In this document: positions 53,173 through 62,610 of the stretch, one piece after another
How the letters are laid out: every line of letters begins with the position of its first letter
Position numbering within the stretch: the first letter of the stretch is position 1
Assembly (NCBI GenBank): GCA_016715325.1
Contig: JADKAL010000016.1
Span: forward strand, 76,606 to 140,605
Length of the DNA stretch: 64,000 nt
Direction: 5' to 3'
Source: Methylococcaceae bacterium
GTDB lineage: Bacteria; Pseudomonadota; Gammaproteobacteria; Methylococcales; Methylomonadaceae
Position numbers and translations under genes: made by a program
The notes under the pieces: model-generated
Seen by the model: only the letters and a program-made list of their open reading frames with translations
Database searches by the model: none
What the model was told of the DNA's origin: nothing

Positions 53173-53200
53173 AAGGAGGGCGCAAGCCCTCCTTTTTTTT
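53173..53200 (+). terminator. Rho-independent terminator after the outer membrane protein
   Basis: AAGGAGGGC (53173-53181), loop GCAA, GCCCTCCTT (53186-53194), then T run. A strong stem, fitting a highly expressed gene. Confidence 0.92.
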
Positions 53201-53239
53201 GCCTTAAAATGGTGTTGACGAGTTATATTTCAAAGTTTA

Positions 53240-53267
53240 CACTCTAAAGTTAATACTTTAAGGAGTG
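53240..53267 (+). promoter_or_regulatory. Inverted repeat upstream of the antitoxin, possible operator
   Basis: CACTCTAAAGT and ACTTTAAGGAGTG form an imperfect inverted repeat ending 8 bases before the antitoxin ATG and including its AGGAG. Antitoxins of this type bind such sites to repress their own operon. Confidence 0.5.
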
Positions 53268-53274
53268 CGTTATT

Positions 53275-53526
53275 ATGAAAGCGACAGCCAAAGAGCTCAG
53301 GTTTCACTCTAAAGAGCTTCTGGATGCGGTAAGCCGGGGTGATAGCGTCGTTATTACGTTTAGGGGAAAACCATGCGCTAAATTGGTGCCTTATGAAGAC
53401 CCTAAGTCGCCTGAGTCTGTGCAATCTGTGCACGACGAGAATGGTTTGTTTGGTATCTGGCAAGACCGTGAAGATATTGATAATGTTGGGGAATATGTTC
53501 GTGACTTACGGAAAAGCCGGTTTTAG
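53275..53526 (+). CDS. Phd/YefM-family antitoxin
   Basis: 83 residues. The N-terminus (AKELRFHSKELLDAVSRGDSVVITFRGKPCAKLVP) is the Phd/YefM DNA-binding fold. The C-terminal part would wrap the toxin. It overlaps the toxin gene, as usual. Confidence 0.85.
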   Translation: MKATAKELRFHSKELLDAVSRGDSVVITFRGKPCAKLVPYEDPKSPESVQSVHDENGLFGIWQDREDIDNVGEYVRDLRKSRF

Positions 53527-53528
53527 TG

Positions 53529-53912
53529 ATGCTGGTAGATACTGATGTATTGATTTGGTATCTGAAAGGCAACCTTAATGCCCAAAGCGAAATCAATGCC
53601 TTGTCAGAATTTCATATTTCGGTTGTGAGTTATATTGAACTGGTACAAGGTATGAGAAATAAACAAGAGCTAATTTGTCTGCGTAGGGCTTTGCGGGTTT
53701 GGAATACAAAGATATCGTACATTACGGAAGATATTTCAGCTAAAGCGATGTTCTATGTCGAACAATATTATTTAAGCCATTCCTTGCAACTTGCCGACGC
53801 ATTAATAAGTGCGACAGCCGTTGCCAATGGCTTCGATGTATTAACTGCCAATGTGAAGCACTATCGTTTTCTTAAAGATGTTTCCTTAAAAGAATTTAAG
53901 CCGGACATCTAA
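53529..53912 (+). CDS. VapC-type PIN-domain toxin
   Basis: 127 residues from the ATG at 53529; a GTG at 53526 shares the antitoxin stop. PIN domain: LVDTDVLIWYLKGN holds the first Asp, SYIELVQGMRN the Glu, LADALISATA the third acidic residue. It likely cuts tRNA or rRNA when free. Paired with a Phd-type antitoxin, a mixed pairing that is common. Confidence 0.87.
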   Translation: MLVDTDVLIWYLKGNLNAQSEINALSEFHISVVSYIELVQGMRNKQELICLRRALRVWNTKISYITEDISAKAMFYVEQYYLSHSLQLADALISATAVANGFDVLTANVKHYRFLKDVSLKEFKPDI

Positions 53913-53915
53913 GGT

Positions 53916-54873
53916 ATGAAAATACTTTATCCTGAGCTTTTCCCCTACCGTACTTTCTTTCTGGAAACTGAAAGCAATCATTCCGTTTACGTGGAATTAA
54001 GCGGTAACTCTGACGGTTTACCGGTGATTTTTTTGCACGGCGGCCCATGTTCCGGCACCAAGCCCGATCATCGCCGGTTTTTTAATCCTAAACTCTATAA
54101 CATTATTTTGTTCGGATCAACGCGGTTGCGGGCAATCTTTGCCTTTCGGTGAAATCGAAAACAATACCACGCTGGCTTTAATCGATGATATGGAGCGAAT
54201 TCGGCAACATTTAAGTATTGAAAATTGGCTTGTATTCGGCGGGTCTTGGGGTGGCGCTTTAGCTTTACTCTATGCTCAACAACATACGGATAAAGTGCTG
54301 GGTTTGATAATTAGAGGCGTGTTTTTAGCGCGGCAGCAAGACATGGACTGGTTTATTTCGACGGGCGCCAATCGTATTTATCCCGAACAATGGCAGCAAT
54401 TAGCCGAGTGCGTTCTTGAGAATGAAAGCGGGTGTTTTGTCGAAGGCTTATGGTCTGCTATCAACTGTAATGATAGTACGCTAAAAAAGAAAGTGGCTAT
54501 CCAATGGCAGGCCTGGAACGGACAGTTAGCAATGGGTAAATCATTTCAGTCGCAAAACGAAATGGATTTGGAGTCGGTTTCGGAAACGACGATTAAACAG
54601 GTGCGGATGGAATTGCACTATGCGATAAACAGTTATTTCATTGAGGAAAACCAAATCTTAGCAAATTGCGATCATTTGCAAGCGATTCCCACAACAATCA
54701 TTCATGGGCGCTACGACCTCGTTTGCCCGATGGAGGCTGGATTTAGTCTGTACCGGGCATTGCCGCAAGCCGATTTCATCGTCCTTCCCAATGCCGGACA
54801 TATCGCTCAACACGAGGAAATGATCGATGCGTTAGTGAATGCCACCGATCGTTTTGCCGGAATAACGGATTAA
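53916..54873 (+). CDS. Proline iminopeptidase-like alpha/beta hydrolase (frameshifted)
   Basis: About 318 residues in total. Part one has HGGPCSGTKPDHRRFFNP (oxyanion region), part two has GGSWGGALALLYAQQH with the Ser nucleophile and AGHIAQH with the His. S33 peptidase, removes N-terminal proline from peptides. The frame breaks at 54114-54115 (TTCGGATC): deleting one G gives the family sequence DQRGCGQS. The remaining frame reads intact to 54873. Confidence 0.85.
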
Positions 54874-54875
54874 TA

Positions 54876-55448
54876 ATGCATAAAAAACGGATAATAATCG
54901 CGATAACCGGCGCTACCGGTGCTGTTTACGGCGTCAGGATGCTGCAAGTTTTAAAAGCTCAGGACGAGTGGGAAACACATTTTGTTATTTCCGATGCAGG
55001 CGTACTCAATTTAAAGTATGAAATGAACATAAAGCGAGCGGAATTAGCGGCTTTGGCTGACGTGTCTCACGGAGTTAACGATATTGCCGCCAGTATTGCA
55101 AGCGGCGGCTTCAAAACGGAAGGAATGATTGTTGCCCCTTGTTCAATGAAAACATTGGCTGCAATTTCGCACGGAATCGGCGATAACCTGATTTCCCGCG
55201 CCGCCGATGTTGTGCTTAAAGAACGCCGCCGGCTCTTGTTGATGCCGCGGGAAGCGCCGTTGAACTTGATTCAAATCAGAAATATGGCGACTGTGACCGA
55301 AGCAGGGGCTATTGTATTTCCCCCCATGCCTGCGTTTTACAATAAATCGGATTCGTTGGCGGACATGGTCAACGAAACGGTCGGTAGAATTTTGGATATG
55401 TTCGGTGTTAACGTTGACGGTCTATATAAGCCTTGGGAGGGCATGTAA
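54876..55448 (+). CDS. ubiX: Flavin prenyltransferase UbiX
   Basis: 190 residues. ITGATGAVYGVRMLQ is the FMN-binding start; the middle has APCSMKTLAAISHGIGDNLISRAADV and RRLLLMPREAPLN, typical of UbiX. It makes prenylated FMN for UbiD decarboxylase in ubiquinone synthesis. It starts two bases after the hydrolase gene, so they share a transcript. Confidence 0.92.
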   Translation: MHKKRIIIAITGATGAVYGVRMLQVLKAQDEWETHFVISDAGVLNLKYEMNIKRAELAALADVSHGVNDIAASIASGGFKTEGMIVAPCSMKTLAAISHGIGDNLISRAADVVLKERRRLLLMPREAPLNLIQIRNMATVTEAGAIVFPPMPAFYNKSDSLADMVNETVGRILDMFGVNVDGLYKPWEGM

Positions 55449-55462
55449 GCCCTGTTTGAAGT

Positions 55463-55768
55463 TTAGCGATAAAACAGTACGTAGATTAAATAACCGATCA
55501 CACTTAGCATCAATAGGGTTGTAAGCCCCAAAACGATGTTGTATTTCCGGTCGACGGTCGCGTATTTTTTCTCGATGTTTGCTAAGCGGTTGTCGAACTC
55601 CGGGTAGTAATCGTCTTCTTCTTTATGGGTTTTATTTGCAACCGCAGACGGGACAAAGTCGAAATCTTCCTCAAGTTCCTTAAGAAACATGTTAAAGCGC
55701 TCTTCGAGTTCAATTAGTTGGGCATCCAACTGCTTACTCATTTTCTCTTTGTTGTTTTCTGCTGCCAT
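55463..55768 (-). CDS. Small tail-anchored hypothetical protein
   Basis: 101 residues. A charged N-terminal part with coiled-coil pattern (LDAQLIELEERFNMFLKELEEDF) and a single C-terminal TM (IVLGLTTLLMLSVIGYLIYVLFY). Family not recognised. Converges with ubiX. Confidence 0.6.
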   Translation of the reverse strand: MAAENNKEKMSKQLDAQLIELEERFNMFLKELEEDFDFVPSAVANKTHKEEDDYYPEFDNRLANIEKKYATVDRKYNIVLGLTTLLMLSVIGYLIYVLFYR

Positions 55769-55952
55769 TAAAACCTCGAAATATACTGGATGTTCGGATG
55801 TGGTCGACCGATAAAATATCTTGCAATTATAGTATTAATCGCGAATGTTGCTGGCGCTTTTTTTAAACAAAATTATTTTAAGGGCGATATTTGTGATCTA
55901 TACGAGAAAATATCAGTGTGGAGAATAACGAGTTGTTATATCGGCTTAGACC

Positions 55953-57062
55953 ATGTTTCCTAAATCCGTTTATGTTCTACTTGTTGCGAATTCGGCTCGA
56001 ATGCTTGCTCAAGCAGCTCGATTAGCCGGTTTTAAACCGGTTGTTATTGATATATACGGAGACCAAGATACTGCGCAATTTGCGGAAGCAATGCAACAAA
56101 CGGCCTCATTGTCGGCGAATGATTTGGGAAATGCCTTAGATAAAATGTGCGGCTATCCAATCAATTTTGCCGTATTCGGCAGCGGCTTTGAAAATGAACT
56201 CGATGGTTTAGAGCGTTTAGCTAGTCGTTTCATCGTATTGGGTAATCATTCCGAACTAACTAACTTTTTACAGAACAAGCCGGCGTTTTTTTCGTTACTC
56301 AGTGATTTAAAAATACCGTATCCGGATGCATCGTTTCAAAAACCGGATTCTTATGCGAATTGGTTAATAAAACCAATGAAAGGCCAAGGGGGAACTGGCA
56401 TTCGCCGTTATCGTTGCGACGAGGACGTAAGCGATCAGATTTATTGGCAAAAGTATCAGCAGGGTATCCCTCATTCGGTCTTATTTCTGGCAAATGGCGA
56501 GAGAAGCCAAATTGTCGGTTTTAATAAACAATGGATGACAAGACTTAATGACAAAGACGAATTTATATTCTCAGGGATTATCAATGCAACAGCGTTAACC
56601 AACGAACAAAAAATCGAAATTAAGGGCTGGCTGGATAGTCTTGTCGCTGAGCTTTCACTTAAAGGATTGAACTCAATGGATTTTATTCAATCCGGTAGAA
56701 ACTGTTATGTCTTGGAAATTAATCCTCGGCCTTCAGCGAGTATGCAATTGTACGATGACGATTTGTTTGTTCGCCATATTAAGGCCTGCGATGGAGAGTT
56801 ATATGCTTTAAAACAGAATACTGCTGAAATAACCGGTTTCCAAGTTGTATACGCAACACAAGATTTAATAATTCCAGCCGGTTTTCAATGGCCCGAAGGC
56901 GTTCAGGATTTACCCCGTGAAAATACCCGAATTAGCGTAGGCCGACCGATTTGCAGTATGATTATGCACGCTCAAGACCCGGAAACGGTTGTGGAGCTGT
57001 TGCAAAAACAGCAAGAATTCATCATTAACGCATTAGACAGGTTGCAAACGCATGGACTTTAA
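55953..57062 (+). CDS. ATP-grasp protein of the H4MPT-linked C1 cluster (COG2232-like)
   Basis: 369 residues. The central part [15 protein letters not shown] and the [16 protein letters not shown] motif are the ATP-grasp nucleotide and metal sites. Such an ORF sits next to mch in methylotroph C1 clusters and is thought to make an amide bond in cofactor synthesis; the exact step is unknown. It overlaps mch by 11 bases. Confidence 0.82.
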   Translation: MFPKSVYVLLVANSARMLAQAARLAGFKPVVIDIYGDQDTAQFAEAMQQTASLSANDLGNALDKMCGYPINFAVFGSGFENELDGLERLASRFIVLGNHSELTNFLQNKPAFFSLLSDLKIPYPDASFQKPDSYANWLIKPMKGQGGTGIRRYRCDEDVSDQIYWQKYQQGIPHSVLFLANGERSQIVGFNKQWMTRLNDKDEFIFSGIINATALTNEQKIEIKGWLDSLVAELSLKGLNSMDFIQSGRNCYVLEINPRPSASMQLYDDDLFVRHIKACDGELYALKQNTAEITGFQVVYATQDLIIPAGFQWPEGVQDLPRENTRISVGRPICSMIMHAQDPETVVELLQKQQEFIINALDRLQTHGL

Positions 57063-58035
57063 CCCCAGTGTCAATTCATTAACTCAGCCATTAGTAAAGT
57101 ACTTAATCGATAACGCCGTTTCGTTAAGGATAGGCGTTGAGCAATTGAAAAACGGTTGTACGATCATTGACGCCGGTATCAAAGTTCCCGGCGGTATTGA
57201 AGCGGGACGCATCGTTGCGGAAATTTGTATGGGCGGATTGGGTAAAGTATCAATCAGTCAGAGGGCCTATACCGAAAATTGGCCGCTTTCGGTCAACGTC
57301 TATTCCAGTAGTCCGGTGCTCAGTTGTTTAGGAAGCCAGTATGCGGGCTGGAGTCTATCGCATGAAAAATATTATGCGCTGGGTTCAGGTCCGGCCCGAG
57401 CAATGGCAACCAAACTGAAAGAAGGAAAAAAAGAGCCGGTTGAAGAACTCTACAAAGAGTTGTCTTATCAAGATGCGGGCGATACGGCTACGCTAGTCAT
57501 CGAGAATGATGCCGTGCCACCCGTCGAAATCGTCGAAAAAGTGGCTGCGGCCTGTAACATCAAGCCGTCGAAGTTGACCATTATCGTCACCCCGACAAGC
57601 AGTTTAGCGGGCTGTGTGCAAGTCGTGTCGCGGGTTTTGGAGGTCGCGATGCACAAGGCCCATGCGCTGCATTTTCCATTGGAAAATATTATCGATGGCA
57701 GCGGTAGTGCGCCGATTTGTCCGCCGCACCCAAAGTTTGTCAAAGCGATGGGGCGGACGAACGATGCCATATTGTTCGCAGGTCAAGTGCATTTATTTGT
57801 TAAAGGCGCCGACGAAGACGCACATAATTTGGCTAATAATCTGCCCAGTTCGACATCAAAAGATTACGGTAAGCCGTTTGCCGATATTTTTAAACAATAT
57901 GAATATGACTTTTTCAAAATAGACGCCATGCTATTCAGTCCGGCCTCGGTAATTGTCACCGCAGTCGAATCCGGTAATAGTTTCCGCGCCGGAAAATTGG
58001 ATAATGCCTTGCTCGATTTGTCATTCGGCGCTTAG
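57052..58035 (+). CDS. mch: Methenyltetrahydromethanopterin cyclohydrolase
   Basis: 327 residues. It interconverts methenyl- and formyl-tetrahydromethanopterin in formaldehyde oxidation. [32 protein letters not shown] and [10 protein letters not shown] are family segments. It is in an operon with ATP-grasp and COG1767-like genes, and fae lies 2.3 kb further on. Confidence 0.94.
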   Translation: MDFNPSVNSLTQPLVKYLIDNAVSLRIGVEQLKNGCTIIDAGIKVPGGIEAGRIVAEICMGGLGKVSISQRAYTENWPLSVNVYSSSPVLSCLGSQYAGWSLSHEKYYALGSGPARAMATKLKEGKKEPVEELYKELSYQDAGDTATLVIENDAVPPVEIVEKVAAACNIKPSKLTIIVTPTSSLAGCVQVVSRVLEVAMHKAHALHFPLENIIDGSGSAPICPPHPKFVKAMGRTNDAILFAGQVHLFVKGADEDAHNLANNLPSSTSKDYGKPFADIFKQYEYDFFKIDAMLFSPASVIVTAVESGNSFRAGKLDNALLDLSFGA

Positions 58036-58052
58036 AAAGCAACATCGTTTCG

Positions 58053-58403
58053 ATGTGGTACTACCTTATAAAGCTAACGGTTTCGGCGTTAATCATTGTG
58101 GCGGTATCGGAAATTGCTAAACGAAATAGCGGTTTTGCTGCGGTTATTGCCTCGTTGCCTCTTACCTCTTTATTAGCCATTACATGGTTACACATTGAAG
58201 GCTCAGGGGTAACGCAAATTGCTAACCTATCTCAGCAAATTTTTTGGTTAGTCCTGCCTTCCTTAGTGTTGTTTTTGGTCTTGCCAATGTTGCTGAGATA
58301 CGGTGTAACTTTTTGGTTAAGTTTAAGTCTGGCAAGTGTAGCGACCATACTATGTTATTTGTTTTTAATTTTAATTCTACGCCGGTTTGGTGTGACCATT
58401 TGA
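58053..58403 (+). CDS. DUF3147-like small membrane protein
   Basis: 116 residues with four hydrophobic segments, and the pattern KRNSGFAAVIASLPLTSLL that fits the DUF3147 family. Function unknown. Placed between mch and a RimK-like gene in the C1 operon. Confidence 0.75.
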   Translation: MWYYLIKLTVSALIIVAVSEIAKRNSGFAAVIASLPLTSLLAITWLHIEGSGVTQIANLSQQIFWLVLPSLVLFLVLPMLLRYGVTFWLSLSLASVATILCYLFLILILRRFGVTI

Positions 58404-58425
58404 ATGGACGATAAGAGAATTTAAG

Positions 58426-59367
58426 ATGACGATTTCAGGACGAATCGCTATTTTTACCGACGATTCGGGGTGGCATGGCAAAGTTTTAACACAAGCATTT
58501 GCCCGATTTGGCTTTAGCTGTGCTTATGTATCTTTAACTGAATGCCGATTGAATATTGATCGGCAAGCAATTCCGGTGTTTATTCCCGGTTTCGAACAAG
58601 CGCTTCCCGATGCGGTGTTTGTGAGAGGGGTGCCAGGAGGATCGCTTGAAGAGGTCGTTTTTTATCTGGATATTCTTCATGCTTTGAAATTGTTGAGCGT
58701 TCCGGTTTACAACAATGGGCATGCAATTGAGCGAAGCGTCGATAAAGCCATGACCAGTTTTCTATTGCAAAAAGCCGGGCTTCCAACGCCGCCGACCTGG
58801 GTATTGAGAAACCGTGATGAAGCCATTGAGCTTGCCGAAAGAGAGCTTAAAGTAGGACATTATCTACTCAGTAAACCCTTGTTCGGTTCCCAAGGCGAAG
58901 GTATCCGTCGTATCGAAAAAATGACCGATCTGTTTTGGTTGACTGCGAGTAACGGCGTGTACTACTTGCAACGTTTTGTGCGTTGCCGCGGCGATGGATT
59001 TTCAGACTATCGTGTGTTTGTCATCAATAACGTTGCCGTTGCAATCATGCGCCGGTGCGGAAAATCGTGGTTGAATAATGTGGCGCGCGGCGCGACTTGC
59101 GAAGCTATCGATTTGGATCCCAAAATTGCCGAGTTGGCCGTTAAAGCCGTTAAGACGTTGAAAATGGATTATGCGGGCGTCGATATAATTGAAGATAGGG
59201 CGGGGCAGTACACAGTCATTGAAGTGAATAGCATTCCGGCCTGGAAAGGGCTTGAAAGCGTGGTTCACATGGATATTGCTGCCTTATTGGCTGAAGATTT
59301 GGTCGATCGCCTTATTAAAACAAAAACCTCAAGCATTTCTAAAGCTATCTCAGTGGTCACATGCTAA
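58426..59367 (+). CDS. RimK-like ATP-grasp ligase of the C1 cluster
   Basis: 313 residues. GLPTPPTWVLRN, LLSKPLFGSQGEGIRRI and VIEVNSIPAWKGLESV are RimK-type ATP-grasp motifs. Homologues ligate glutamate to cofactors such as tetrahydromethanopterin (MptN type) or coenzyme F420; here an H4MPT-related role is inferred. The end overlaps the next gene by 7 bases. Confidence 0.82.
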   Translation: MTISGRIAIFTDDSGWHGKVLTQAFARFGFSCAYVSLTECRLNIDRQAIPVFIPGFEQALPDAVFVRGVPGGSLEEVVFYLDILHALKLLSVPVYNNGHAIERSVDKAMTSFLLQKAGLPTPPTWVLRNRDEAIELAERELKVGHYLLSKPLFGSQGEGIRRIEKMTDLFWLTASNGVYYLQRFVRCRGDGFSDYRVFVINNVAVAIMRRCGKSWLNNVARGATCEAIDLDPKIAELAVKAVKTLKMDYAGVDIIEDRAGQYTVIEVNSIPAWKGLESVVHMDIAALLAEDLVDRLIKTKTSSISKAISVVTC

Positions 59368-60206
59368 CACCGCAAGTGCTCGCACAGCTTTACCGGCAAG
59401 CTTGTGAAATCGAATTACAGGCTTTTAAGCCGGGTAATGTCAGTGTTTATGCCGATGGTCATGATATGACCGTAAGCGACTTTGAAATCAGTTCCGAAGT
59501 CAGTTCCGAGCCGATTTGTTGCCCGTCGTACACTTTAGGCGAAAAAATTTACCATGCTGTCAAAGCAACACGAGAAGCCGTCGGATGTAATACTAACTTG
59601 GGTATAATTCTGTTATGTGCTCCAATAATTCAAGCGGCGTCTGATTTGTCCGGTGGTTTAAGTTTGCAGCAATCATTAAACCGGGTTTTGGCTACCACAA
59701 CCGTGTCCGATGCCGATTGGGTGTTCAAAGCGATAGCTTTGGCGGCGCCCGGCGGGTTAGGGAAATCTTCAGAGCAAGACGTTCATCAAGCGCCGTCTGT
59801 TACGCTCCAGCAGGCAATGAAAATCGCCTCTGATAGGGATCGAATAGCCCTGCAATATGTCAACGACTACAAAGATATTTTCGATTTCGCTGTTTTAAGG
59901 TACAATGCGTGGCTAAGTCAATGGAAAGACAGTAGTTGGGCGGCAGTCTTCGTGTATGCGGAACTGTTAAGCCAATTTCCCGATAGTCATATCGAAAGAA
60001 AACATGGGAAGAAACATACGGAATCGGTTGCCGCTAGCATGAGGCAATTTCTTGAAACGTTTGATCAAGCAACTGACCCGGAGCAATGTAAGCAAACGCT
60101 TCATCGCCTGGATACAGAGTTTAAATCAATCGGTGTTAATCCTGGCACTACAGCTGATATGACTGTAGCGACTATATTATCAGTACTTATTGAAGAATGT
60201 ATTTAA
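59361..60206 (+). CDS. Triphosphoribosyl-dephospho-CoA synthase-like protein (COG1767)
   Basis: 281 residues. LQAFKPGNVSVYADGHDMT and NTNLGIILLCAPI resemble the CitG/MdcB family. A member of this family is conserved in H4MPT-linked C1 gene clusters and is thought to act in pterin or methanofuran side-chain synthesis. The overlap with the RimK-like gene supports one operon. Confidence 0.82.
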   Translation: MLTPQVLAQLYRQACEIELQAFKPGNVSVYADGHDMTVSDFEISSEVSSEPICCPSYTLGEKIYHAVKATREAVGCNTNLGIILLCAPIIQAASDLSGGLSLQQSLNRVLATTTVSDADWVFKAIALAAPGGLGKSSEQDVHQAPSVTLQQAMKIASDRDRIALQYVNDYKDIFDFAVLRYNAWLSQWKDSSWAAVFVYAELLSQFPDSHIERKHGKKHTESVAASMRQFLETFDQATDPEQCKQTLHRLDTEFKSIGVNPGTTADMTVATILSVLIEECI

Positions 60207-60302
60207 GTTGTTTCGAATACGAATATATCTTTAATAATAGTGAGATCAAATCAAACAAAGTTTTAAATATCTTTTAATTTTTCTTCAGAGGGGAAAATAA
60301 GC

Positions 60303-60812
60303 ATGGCGAAAATTAACAATATGTGCGTTGGCGAATCTTTAGTTGGCGACGGTAACGAAGTTGCTCACATCGATTTGATCATCGGGCCAAGAGGCTCAGC
60401 GGCTGAAGCGGCATTTGCAAACTGCTTGACCAACAACAAAGACGGTTTTTCTAGTTTGTTAGCTGTGGTTGCTCCTAACCTGATGGTAAAACCAGCGACC
60501 GTTATGTTCAATAAAGTCACGATCAAAGGCGCAAAACAAGCGGTTCAAATGTTCGGACCAGCACAACGCGGCGTTGCGATGGCTGTTGCTGATTGCGTAG
60601 AAGACGGTACTATTCCAGCTGATGAAGCGGATAACCTATACGTAGCCGTAGGCGTATTCATTCACTGGAAAGCTGAAGACGATGCAAAAATCCAAAAATT
60701 CAACTACGATGCAACTAAAGAAGCATTGAAACGCGCGGTAGCCGGTTCTCCAACCGCTGCTGAAGTTGTAAAAGCTAAAGCATCTGCAAAACATCCGTTT
60801 GCACCTAACTAA
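60303..60812 (+). CDS. fae: Formaldehyde-activating enzyme
   Basis: 169 residues. It condenses formaldehyde with tetrahydromethanopterin. [20 protein letters not shown] contains the catalytic His; [18 protein letters not shown] and VGVFIHW are conserved. GAGGGG precedes the ATG, and the codon use looks like a highly expressed gene. Confidence 0.96.
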   Translation: MAKINNMCVGESLVGDGNEVAHIDLIIGPRGSAAEAAFANCLTNNKDGFSSLLAVVAPNLMVKPATVMFNKVTIKGAKQAVQMFGPAQRGVAMAVADCVEDGTIPADEADNLYVAVGVFIHWKAEDDAKIQKFNYDATKEALKRAVAGSPTAAEVVKAKASAKHPFAPN

Positions 60813-60834
60813 GTTTTAGTTTTACGTTGTATAA

Positions 60835-60864
60835 AAATACCCCGCTTAGCCGGGGTATTTTTTT
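60835..60864. terminator. Bidirectional terminator between fae and the HisA-like gene
   Basis: AAATACCCCG (60835-60844), loop CTTAGC, CGGGGTATTT (60851-60860), then a T run. A-rich before and T-rich after, so it can serve both convergent genes. Confidence 0.9.
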
Positions 60865-61553
60865 GTTTGTAAAAACGAAATGTCTCCCTTGGACAGAGTT
60901 CCGTTATGAAGCGCCGTAGCCACTAAGGCAGAATTCACACCGATTTTTTCTAACGCCAATATATCCGCAGAATGTCGAATTCCGCCGGCGGCAATAATCC
61001 TTTTTTCAGGATGCTGCTTACGATAATTCGTAAGTAAATCAAAATCCGGGCCGATATTACTGCCGACACGTGCTAAAGTCATGATAATAATGTGTTCCGG
61101 CCAAAGCGTTTTATCTAAAAATAAAGACGTTGCGCCCATTCGTCCCGACATCGAATAATCCAACGATAATAAAAACCGGTTCTGTAAGTTTCGGATTTGA
61201 TCGATGGTGTCTTCCCGAAACGATTCACTCCCCAAAACAGGTAAATAATTGCCAACGTGTCTGAATGCATTTTCATAGAGAGGGTAACCGCTATCTACCC
61301 AGAATACGATGTCGGAATAAGATTGGATTACTTCAGCAATTAATTTGCTGTTGTCTCCTTGCTGGGTGATAGCGTCCAAATCGGCAATATAATAAATTGA
61401 AAAATCGTATATCGACCAAAAGCTATTTAGCACGTCGAAGATTTGCGGGGATTGACATAGCTGCGACTGTACGGGTTTATAGTCGTCGCGCAATCCTTGC
61501 CTGGCATGAACCACAAGACCTTGTTTAAGATCGATAACGGGAATAATCTGCAT
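60846..61553 (-). CDS. HisA-like protein of the C1 cluster (COG1411)
   Basis: 235 residues of a HisA-like TIM barrel: IPVIDLKQGLVVHARQG at the start and IAAGGIRHSADILAL late. This COG1411-type family accompanies C1 cofactor genes in methylotrophs and methanogens; the reaction is not established. The end overlaps the terminator arm of fae. Confidence 0.85.
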   Translation of the reverse strand: MQIIPVIDLKQGLVVHARQGLRDDYKPVQSQLCQSPQIFDVLNSFWSIYDFSIYYIADLDAITQQGDNSKLIAEVIQSYSDIVFWVDSGYPLYENAFRHVGNYLPVLGSESFREDTIDQIRNLQNRFLLSLDYSMSGRMGATSLFLDKTLWPEHIIIMTLARVGSNIGPDFDLLTNYRKQHPEKRIIAAGGIRHSADILALEKIGVNSALVATALHNGTLSKGDISFLQTKKYPG

Positions 61554-61604
61554 GACGACTTGGCTCCAACAGGTGAATAAGAATTCGATGTTAAAATAAT
61601 CAGG

Positions 61605-62600
61605 ATGAATAAATTAAAAATTTTAGTCGTTGAGTATATAACCGGCGGTGGTTTTAATAAGGACGATCTTCCCGGTCACTTGGCAAACGAAGGGTTATTG
61701 ATGTTGGAAGCCCTGGTTAACTGTCTGCAAAGTATAAACGGCATTGAATTGACGGGCATGCTTGATAGCAGGCTGGTTGATCGGTTAAGCATTAAATTAC
61801 ACAACTGCACAATAGTAAAACCACAACAGACATTCGAGCAAGAATTTACCAAACTGATACAAACGTGCGATGCGGTTTGGCCGATTGCACCCGAAAGCAA
61901 CGGTGTTTTACAAACGCTGTGCGAGATTGTTGAATCCTCGGGTAAATTATTGCTGAACTCTTCTGCGTCCGCAGTTACCCTTTCCGGTAATAAATGGCTG
62001 ACTTTTAAATGTCTACAGCAGCATTCAATCAACTGTGTTGAAACGAATTTACTCGATAATTTTGAATATTCATCCGGAGAGTGGATCATAAAGCCGATTG
62101 ACGGCGTCGGTTGCGAGAATAGCTTTCTGATAGGAGACAGGCAGGCTTTTGATGAAGTTGCCGCCAATCTTCACAAATTGGACTTTATTATCCAACCTCA
62201 TCTGAAAGGGGAAAAAACCAGTTTATCCTGTCTTTTTAAACAAGGACAAGGATGGCTAATCTGCGCTAATCGGCAGCATTTCAAAATTATCGACAGGCAA
62301 TATCATTTGACGGGTATTACGGTTAATTATTCCGCCGACATTTCACATTATCTTGATTTAGTCGAGGAAGTCGCCAAGGCAATACCCGAGTTATGGGGCT
62401 ATGCAGGTATCGATTTGATTGAAACCGAAGATAAGATTTTGGTCCTTGAAATTAATCCTCGGCTTACAACATCTTTTGTGGGTATAAAACAAGCTTGCGG
62501 GATTAATTGCGCTGAATCAGTGCTGTCTTTGGTACAAGGAAATCCATGTCTTCAGTCTCAGTCTCGCAACAATACACCGGTACAAATCAGTATCGAATAG
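61605..62600 (+). CDS. ATP-grasp protein, MfnD-like (COG1821)
   Basis: 331 residues. IKPIDGVGCENSFLIGD and LEINPRLTTSFVGIK are the ATP-grasp motifs. The family includes tyramine:L-glutamate ligase (MfnD) of methanofuran synthesis. The next gene is MfnF-like, which supports that role; the tyrosine decarboxylase and furan synthase of the route are not in the window. Confidence 0.8.
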   Translation: MNKLKILVVEYITGGGFNKDDLPGHLANEGLLMLEALVNCLQSINGIELTGMLDSRLVDRLSIKLHNCTIVKPQQTFEQEFTKLIQTCDAVWPIAPESNGVLQTLCEIVESSGKLLLNSSASAVTLSGNKWLTFKCLQQHSINCVETNLLDNFEYSSGEWIIKPIDGVGCENSFLIGDRQAFDEVAANLHKLDFIIQPHLKGEKTSLSCLFKQGQGWLICANRQHFKIIDRQYHLTGITVNYSADISHYLDLVEEVAKAIPELWGYAGIDLIETEDKILVLEINPRLTTSFVGIKQACGINCAESVLSLVQGNPCLQSQSRNNTPVQISIE

Positions 62601-62610
62601 TGGGGTAGAC

